NCBI GenBank assembly: GCA_039654915.1
Contig: CM077594.1
Span: forward strand, 93,696,893 to 93,760,892
DNA length: 64,000 bases
Direction of reading: 5' to 3'
From: Aquilaria yunnanensis
Lineage: Eukaryota; Streptophyta; Magnoliopsida; Malvales; Thymelaeaceae
Shown here: piece after piece, positions 57,230-64,000 of the stretch
How the letters are laid out: every line of letters begins with the position of its first letter
Numbering within the stretch: the first letter of the stretch is position 1
Position numbers and translations under genes: made by a program
Notes under the pieces: model-generated
What the model saw: the letters and a program-made list of their open reading frames with translations, nothing else
What the model was told of the DNA's origin: nothing
Database searches by the model: none

Positions 57230-58406
57230 GGCTCCTCCTGTGTGTAATTTTGGGTCGCCTTGACCCCGCTTGTCCCACGAGCCGTGCCCCGAGGGGCATG
57301 TTTTCTGTTGAAGACTCTTCCCGTGGGTCTCCGGATCCCGAACTGCGATGAGTTGGTTTGGGGCTTTTTTTCCCGAGGGTGTGCTGGCAAAGGAGGCCTT
57401 TGGGCTTGGGCTTGTTGTGGCCACCTTCGGTCTATCTGTTGTGTCATTTCAGCCACAACAGAACGTTGAAAGTCGCGCAAAAAGCTCATGGTTATGACCA
57501 GAGGGCGCTCTTCCTCAGGCGTGGAAGTCCATGGGGGTGTTTGCTCAGCAGCCGGTTGGTTCTCAGGCGCGGACGGGGACCTCGGGAGTCCCTTGTCCTT
57601 AGAACGCCGAGTTTCAACGACGGCGACCTCAGAGCGGTTTCCCACAGACGGCACCAAATGATGTCCGGGGACATATTCACTGGAAGGCATGGTGACTTCC
57701 GGGAGGACTTCCTGTGAGGGTGAGCGTCCAGAGTTGAGGTTCCTAAGGGAAAGTGCCTGCAAAGCTCAGAAAAGGGGGTTAGGAGGTCCCCGGGGTGCTT
57801 TTCAGGGGATGAGCCTCCGAAGCCCAAGTCAGTTTCCTGAGAAGGTAAGAGGGAAGCACTAGAGTTTTTAGTGGGCTTGCCTGTGTTTTCTCAAGGGGCA
57901 GGAGTCCAACCTTTTGCCAGGGTTTGTTTCCTGGTATTTATAGGAATGTCCAGCCCGTTCAGATCGTGACAAGTGTTCGGTCGGATGTTCTCTGAATTTC
58001 TGGGCATAGGGGACAAGTAGCCGGTGGCAGGCTTCTTAAGTCTCGAACCAAGACAGGTCGTGACAAGACCTGGACGGCGTCGGCGTGTCAAATCGCCGTT
58101 TGAGGTGACATGTAGCGTCTGTGGGCGGCATGTCAGAGGCTCCTTAAATGCTCCTGCCGTACTCCCGAGGTCCCTGGCCGAGGTCGTCCTCTGGTACGGA
58201 CGATGCCCCTTCGGGAAATATGCCCGTAGTTTGGGGGTTCCCTAATTCGGGGTTCCGCCTTCTGGGAGATGCTCTTCGGCATGCAATAGCTGATTCTCCG
58301 TTTCCGAAGGCGATCTGTTTAGTACCTCGGGGGGGCTAATAGCTTCCTCGCGTTCCCTGACGCTCTGAGTTCAGGTCAAATAGAGGCGATAGCCCTTCGG
58401 CTATCA
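57230..58406 (-). mobile_element. D: truncated minus-strand relative of element A (5' LTR plus leader)
   Basis: Read on the minus strand it is one LTR (58406-57659, 748 bp, with intact TATAAAT near 57940), the primer-binding site TTTGGTGCCGTCTGTGGG (57658-57641), and the gag leader to about 57230. Homology to element A ends where A has CACACAGGAGGAGC (about 38425-38438). It joins the third gag unit of the outer element with a few shared bases (TTGGC). The rest of D, together with outer gag sequence, has been deleted. Confidence 0.9.
57232..57691 (-). pseudogene. gag N-terminus of element D
   Basis: From the ATG at 57691 (MPSSEYVPGHH, inside the LTR) the frame runs through the primer-binding site (LVPSVGN) and on as a charged leader (DKGLPRSPSAPE, SFLRDFQRSVVAEMTQQID). 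It closely matches element A. A frameshift relative to A lies after AHPREK. No gag core remains. Confidence 0.75.
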
Positions 58407-58474
58407 CGATTGATCTTGATTCTCCATGCGGGACCTTCGAGTGTTCACCTTGGTTTCCCATTGACAACACCAAA
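58407..58474 (-). other. leader and primer-binding site of the outer element
   Basis: The minus strand reads TTGGTGTTGTCAATGGGAAA just inside the LTR. It is a worn version of element A's TTGGCGCCGTCTGTGGGAAA. Confidence 0.7.
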
Positions 58475-58868
58475 TTATAATTAATAGTGATCGTGCAAAC
58501 CTGGCCCAGAGGTCCAATGAATTTCAAACTGTGGTCCTACGCACAAAGATGTCATCAGAGCCCCAGGATGTCTTCCCAAGAGAAACCTTCCAACGATCAA
58601 ATTAGACTTATGGTGGGTAGAGATGAGCAAAAAAGTAGGGAATCAAAATGTCATACCTCGGGATTGGCAACTGAGCTAACTTATATAGCTAAAGGATATC
58701 CAAGGGAATTACTCTTAAATAGAAATCACTTAGCTCATCTCGTGATTTTAGGATATTCTTTCCATTTGGAATGAGACTTACTCTCATTGATCTATTGGGC
58801 TTTTTATTTTCTGTCCACCACATGTTGATTTGGCCATTATGGGGTTTGTGTTTGGCTTGTTTGCTACT
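58475..58868 (-). repeat. 5' LTR of the outer element
   Basis: About 394 bp, homologous to 32849-33230. It ends at GCTACT before AAAAAG. Confidence 0.8.
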
Positions 58869-59151
58869 AAAAAGAAAAGGAAAGAAAAAAATTAGAAAAA
58901 GAAGATGAAAATATTGAAAGGTACAGCAAAAAAAAAAAAACAAAACAAATAAGCAAATCTGCAAAAAAAAAAATTGTTGGCTAGGATGCTCCATGGGTAG
59001 CAAAAAAAAAGGTTGGTTAGGATGCTCCATGGGTAGCCCTGTATTCCAGGTGAAGGAGCGTGTCTCAAACCAATTGTCTTAACCTCCTAGGAGCTACTTT
59101 TCCTGAGGCTGTGAACATGAAGTATAAATAATTGCGTATTGATGACCAGCA
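58869..59151. repeat. A-rich tract with a 35-bp tandem duplication
   Basis: Continuation of the A-rich tract left of 32849. GTTGG(C/T)TAGGATGCTCCATG plus GGTAGC occurs twice (about 58976-59002 and 59012-59037), separated by an A run. Confidence 0.7.
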
Positions 59152-59991
59152 TGATGGCCAGCAGCATCTTCGTCAGGTGACATTGTGATTTCGGGAGGGA
59201 TTTCCAGTGAGGGAGAACTTCTGGAACAAAGGTTTCCCAGGGGAATGTGCCTGAAACACTTAGAAGAAGGGGGTTAGGAGGTCCCCGGAGTATCTTTCCG
59301 GGGAGGAGCCTCCGACGCCCTAATCAGTATTTTCAAAGGGAGAAGGAGGAGAGAGTACAAGGAAGTTGAATGATCTTGCATGTTTGTGTTTTCTCAAGGA
59401 GGGGTCCCATCCCTGTTGAGGCCCTTTGTCCTGATATTTATAGGAGTGCGCAGCCCATTCAGATCACGACATGTGTTTGGTCGGATGTGACTTGTACTTC
59501 GGGGCATAGGGGACAGGTAGCCGTCTGTAGGCTCCTCGGGGCAAGAACCAAGACAGGTCATGACAAGACATGGACAGCGTCGGCGCGTCAGACCGCTTTT
59601 GAGGGCGGCGTGTAACGCGTATGGGCGACATGTCAAAGGCTCCTTAAATGCTTCTGCCGTACTCCCGAGGTCCTTCGAATGAGGTCGTCCTTCGGAAATC
59701 ATGTCCACACTTCGGAGGTTTCCTTAGTCCAGGAGCTGTTCCTTCGGGGAGATTCTCTCCTATTTGAAGTAGCTGGTCCTTCTTCCCCGAAGGTGATTCT
59801 TCTGGTTCTCCGAAGGTACCGGCGACATACTTGAGATTCCTGACGTAATAGCTGAAGTCACACGCATGAGGTGTTCGACTTCGTCTCTTTCGAGGTTAGA
59901 GATAGCGCATCTTTCGGATGACGCCAGGCTTCTCGACCGTCATATTCGTAGGGAGTATATTTTAAGAGAGGCGATAGTCTTTCGGCTATCA
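59152..59991 (-). mobile_element. E: solo LTR of a Tat-type family, minus strand
   Basis: On the minus strand it starts TGATAGCCGAAAGACTATCG (from 59991) and ends near TGGCCATCA (59152). It shares the GGCGTCGGAGGCTCCTCCCC block and the CTATAAATAT TATA box (near 59440) with elements A, C and D. No matching target duplication was found, so its edges may be worn. Confidence 0.8.
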
Positions 59992-59996
59992 TATCC

Positions 59997-62900
59997 TACT
60001 GCATACTTACGACCGACACACTCAAGATTATTCCTTCGCTTATTCGTAAGTAATATTAAAATCTTAAGTTGAAATCAACCAATATAAGTTTTGATAGTAA
60101 TGTCATTCTAGTTCCAGGATTGGGTACCAAATATTTATTTTATATTATTCCCTATTAATGATAAACTATTACCATGATCACACATTTGATTAATAATCAA
60201 AATTCAACAATAGAATTGACAATCTTAAATATAAATTTAAGAAAATCGAACAGGGTTATCGGTAATGGTGCAAACAGACTATCATTTTGTCTTCTAGCTA
60301 AATATATGTTGGAAAGTTATCAGGTAATGCAATACTTGAGGGGTTTTTCTTTTATTGACAAAAAAGGATTTTATTAAGAGCAAATAAAGATAAAACAAGA
60401 TATACAAGTTTCATTTTAGGGAGAAAGATAATGTCTCAAGTACCCAAAGAGCCCTGCAACAAGAAGCAAAACCCCAAAAAGAAAGCTCAAAAGAATAGAA
60501 CCCTACAACCTAAACAAACCAACAGACAGGATAGTGGAGAAAGAACACATTCATTCTAAAATTTTGATCACTTTTTCTATTTTAATCTTAAAACTATATG
60601 AGTTTTTATTTAATTTTTAAAACTTTCAAAACATGTAAATATTTAGTCTTAGAACGTTAGCTACTAGGACTAAATGTTTACAGATTTTGTAAGTTTTAAG
60701 ACTCAAATAGAAATTAGTAAAGTTTTAGGACTTAAATAGAAAAAAATTATAAAATATTTAGAACTAAAAGTGGTCTTTTCCCAAAAGAAGAAAGCTAAAA
60801 ATATATGTTTTTTTGTAAAAAGAAAAATTAAAAATACTCTTTGAAAATCTTAAAGGATGATTAAAAGTTTCAAAGAACAAAATGTATTTCTATATCAAGA
60901 TTTTTAGTCATTAAAAAGTAAGCACTGCCGAACTCATACAGAAATAAGAACTCAATTAATGAGTTTGAAAATTTTTTAAAAAATAAATAAGATAATAGTT
61001 TGCCCAAATTGAAAAAGAATATGAATGGGACCTATTAAACAATATGCCGGGCATGCTCTAGGCCAAGCCAGCATGTCATTAATTTAAACAATAACAACAA
61101 AGAAATCCTCTACTAGGTGTAATTTTTTTTATCATTCAATGCATAAATAGAAAAAATATTATACCTTCTATGAAAAATTGAAAAAGAAAAGAATTGTTGT
61201 TCACAGTGAATGATCAATTTTGAAAAGCATTTGAAAGAAAAAAAGAATGATAGATAAATTGTTGTTTTTCTCAAAAAGTTTTGAAATGCCAACAAAACAA
61301 AAACTAGTAAAACACCACTTTCAGTTTTATATTTTTTGCAACTTTTCTGTTTAAGTTCTAAAAATTTGTGAATTGCTATTTAAATCTTAAAACTTTGCAA
61401 ATTTTAATTTGAGTCTCAAAACTTGCAAAACTTGTAAACAAATAATCATAAAGTTAACCTCAAAACAGGTGACTAACGATTTATGACTATTGAAAGTTTT
61501 AGGAGTCAAATAGAAAATATAATCTATTAGGACTTAAATAGATTTTTTTTTCCCGCGGAATAGTTGAAGCAAAAACAAAAAAAAAATTTGGCCAAAACCG
61601 TGGCACAGAACTCAACAGAGAGCAAACTCACGCCTGAAACCGTAGCCCGGAATTATTCAGAGAAACTCTCCTATTTAGGAGGATGGAAAAATTTTCGAGG
61701 GTTGCGGCATGATTTTCCTCCCGACAACCTCACGAGGAAGTGAAGCAAGCTTGCTTGCTTGCTTATTGGATTAGGAATTTAGGATTTGCGATTCGGATGA
61801 GAGGAATCGATATAAGTCATCACAAAGAAATCGATCCTCAATTTAAACGTTAACAAATGATACGATTAATACAAATATGACTTCGGTTTGGTGTTAAAAA
61901 AATAGGGATTGGTTAATTCGGTTTATCCGAATAAACTGAATTTCTTTAATAGTTTTGGGCTTCATGCTACTGCTCAACAGCCCCGACTCCAAACACAGCT
62001 GTAAACAAGTATTGAAGCCCACTTCAAGGCCTGGTTACCCTTGCTGCTCTGGGTGTTCCTCCACCGCCATAGCTGCGCATATTGACCTGACTCCGCCTAT
62101 TTGCCCGCCCTCTGTCGGACAACCAGGGGCCTCTGCCTTCTATAATCTATTCCATGGTGTAAGGTTTCTGACATCATGTGGGCAAAATCCAAAGTCATGT
62201 CCTTAGTTGCTCACTAAGTAATTTATGAGGTCACCTGTAGTTGTTTCGGGTTTAAAAGTGAGCCAATGCAGACGACTTATGACTCCTTAATTTTGTCTCT
62301 AATAATAACATGAAAACCAAATAGATTGATAAATTTGGTTCAGTTTTAGTAATACTTGATTATCAAACATAATTTGGTCAAAACCCGCAAGCAGAGGATA
62401 ATATATATATTTGAAACAAGTAGAATGAAACAAATAGACAAAAGCGCCGCTCCCGAGCCAATTACTTCTGCCATCTCTTCCACTCTTCTATGTTGTTTTC
62501 GGCAACATTCGGATTTCAGTTCGGATCAAGTCGATTCTCTTTTAGTCATTTTATTATTGATTGATCTTATCTAATTTTATCTATTGAATTTTATTGTTTA
62601 TGTAATCTTTTTAAAATTTTTGTGATAAAGAGCGATTTAAGACTTTCATAGATAGGTCTTCAATTAGAGGCATACAGTAACAGATCTGTATTTTCTCTTA
62701 AATTTACTAGAATCTCAGCTCTACTTATGATACTCAACAACAAATATAGAGACAATTGTGCAAAATAAAGTCAATATTTATTTTTTTGTAAGGTTTTATT
62801 GGCAATCATTTTGTTTTTTTAATAGTTTTATTCATACCTCTAATGTTTGATTGGTTCTAGTGTTATTTGGTTATTGTCGGTTTGTTTTGGGCATTGTTTT

Positions 62901-63326
62901 GGTTAGTAGTGAGTTGTATACTCCAGATTTATTCTAGCATAATTAGAAGGTTTGGTTTAATCCAATTATCTTTCCTTCATTCGATATCATAGGAATGAGT
63001 GGCCTTTTTTGTGGTAAGTTTTATATGTCTATTGTCCGTTAAAGATTTGTCCAACATAAAGTGGTCAATGGTTTGAAAATCAGTGTTTTGTTTAAATTGG
63101 GAAAAAAATGATAAAACATTTTAATTTAAATTGCAAATCAAAATTGTCCACTATGTATTTTGACATTATAAAGCAAACTTAAATTAGCATTTTTCTTAAA
63201 TGCCATATATCAACATATAAGCACATTAAACTCACTCTGACATCAAAAGTATTTTGAGATAGCCAATGTCACAAACTCGTAGGTGACATAACAAAAAAAT
63301 TACATAACTAAACATTAAGTCATAAG
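59997..63326. other. AT-rich sequence with repeat fragments, no supported gene
   Basis: At 60340-60540 an A-rich stretch (AAAAAAGGATTTTATTAAGAG...) resembles the antisense 3' end of a plant LINE. Around 60560-60780 and 61320-61550 are two related palindrome-like blocks (TTTTAGGACTTAAATAGA and its inverse). A GC-richer patch at 61955-62210 has an 83-codon open frame without a recognisable domain. Confidence 0.4.
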
Positions 63327-63560
63327 TAGGGATGGTAAAATTTAATTTGACCCGAAAACCTGACTTGACCCATCTAAACTCAAACCTGACTTAAATTGAT
63401 TTGACAAAAAAAGTCAACAACATGAACCTGACCACACTCAACCCGACTTAAACCCGAATTCTATTAAAGTGAAACCCGAGAAAACCCGAGACCAAAATCA
63501 ACATGACCCAAACTCGAAATGATATGATAACTAAATCCGACAAGATCCGATTTTAACTTA
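63327..63560. repeat. fragment related to the hAT-like element, opposite orientation
   Basis: Begins TAGGGATGGTAAAATTTAAT and continues with GACCCGAAAACCTGACTTGACCC and ACCCGA-type repeats, the inverse of the GGGTC/CGGGTT words at 30860-32010. Its other end is not seen in the window. Confidence 0.55.
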
Positions 63561-64000
63561 AATCAACATAAAATATAAGATCAGCAAAGACATTAGAAAA
63601 ATTAATATTTAATATATATGAATGAATTTCTTTTATTCTATTGATCTGATTTGCGTTATAGAGTGAATGAGTGAGAGCTTTGAGAAATGATTAGTGATAC
63701 GGTGATAGCGAGATAAGCATAATTAGGTTTTAAAAATTATAATACTCATTCCATTCCATATTCTTTAAAATATTTGATTTTTTTGAATAGTTTGAATTGC
63801 ATTTATTCATATTACTCCATCTGTATTAAATTCTTTGCACTGTTCATATTTTAACAATTAATCTATATTTTTTTTTTCAACATTTTAATAGATAAATAAA
63901 AATATTTTATACATGAATGATAAATCAAGAGTTATAGTTTTTAAATATATTTGTTTAATTTTTAATAAATAATAATATAAATAAATTCAAATCAAATTAG
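63561..64000. other. AT-rich end of the window
   Basis: No gene or repeat boundary recognised. It may be the interior of the hAT-like fragment. Confidence 0.4.

Larger units (their letters stand above)
52846..57230 (-). repeat. 854-bp direct triplication in the gag region of the outer element
   Basis: Units start at 52846, 53700 and 54555, each with AGGATTATTAGCAT(C/T)AATCA. The third unit is split by element C (54645-56831) and resumes at 56832 until element D begins near 57230. On the minus strand each unit carries a gag zinc-knuckle stretch (CRYYKDKRHDNEECWQLKN). Within units, a further subunit of about 130-147 bp (CTCCTCTATGTATCTTAC) occurs twice. Confidence 0.88.
32849..58868 (-). mobile_element. 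outer shell: old Tat-type Ty3/gypsy element, minus strand, interrupted by four related insertions
   Basis: LTRs at 32849-33230 and 58475-58868 align over nearly all their length (for example TGATCTATTGGGCTTTTTATTTT-type blocks, written here in part). A worn primer-binding site lies at 58452-58472, just inside the right LTR. A possible target duplication AAAAA (32844-32848, 58869-58873) is low complexity. From right to left on the minus strand are gag with a triplicated segment, protease, RT, RNase H and integrase. An antisense ORF on the + strand (about 34100-36720) then lies next to the 3' LTR. Elements A, B, C and D sit inside it. Every gene is broken. Confidence 0.85.

Noticed and set aside
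61955..62206. 83-codon Cys/Pro-rich frame
   Set aside because: No domain, no signal peptide and no promoter seen; kept only as a GC-richer patch.
1..64000. CRISPR arrays, bacterial operons, rRNA or tRNA genes
   Set aside because: No regular spaced repeats of CRISPR type, no ribosome-binding-site-led gene clusters and no cloverleaf or rRNA sequence noticed by eye; the content is that of a plant nuclear genome. A tRNAscan run would settle the tRNA question.

Overview
This window looks like nuclear DNA of a flowering plant, most likely a eudicot: AT-rich intergenic sequence, two intronless plant AP2/ERF genes, and dense plant transposons. The species cannot be named from the sequence. Only two ordinary host genes are supported. 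Both are short group IX-type ERF transcription factors with a C-terminal EDLL activation motif. They lie 13.5 kb apart in convergent orientation (2279-2677 on + and 16200-16607 on -), so they look like a local duplicate pair.

Between and around the ERF genes sit a decayed chromovirus-like Ty3/gypsy element on the minus strand (5757-10920, 5-bp target duplication TAAAG), an inverted-repeat element (12014-12911), a long-TIR Mutator-like element (13252-15239) and a small TIR element (15320-15880). Further right are a solo LTR with target duplication GAAAT (18400-19813), a second copy of the same LTR (20723-22122), a non-autonomous CACTA element with target duplication AAT (24199-27409), and a hAT-like non-autonomous element (30847-32026) inside a T-rich tract.

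From 32.8 to 58.9 kb the window is one nested retrotransposon cluster. The outer shell is an old minus-strand Ty3/gypsy element of Tat-lineage type (32849-58868). Its pol is split by element A (37262-47683, +, two 750-bp LTRs, TSD TCTAT), solo LTR B (51052-51942, TSD CCTTT), internally deleted element C (54645-56831, TSD ATGTG) and the truncated minus-strand element D (about 57230-58406). A further LTR, E, lies outside at 59152-59991 (-). Element A is recent enough that its LTRs differ at only about 34 of 750 sites counted by eye, but its gag-pol is dead: nine in-frame stops and one frameshift.

The most interesting structure is an extra gene antisense to gag-pol, between pol and the 3' LTR. 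In element A it can be read as four exons with three GT-AG introns and its own TATA box. It encodes a protein like the 'putative gypsy type transposon' family (PF04195-like) with a coiled-coil tail. The outer element has a decayed homologue in the same relative position and orientation, again with its own TATA box. The gag reading frame of these elements appears to start inside the LTR and to run through the tRNA primer-binding site.

The last 4 kb (59992-64000) is AT-rich, with repeat fragments and no supported gene.
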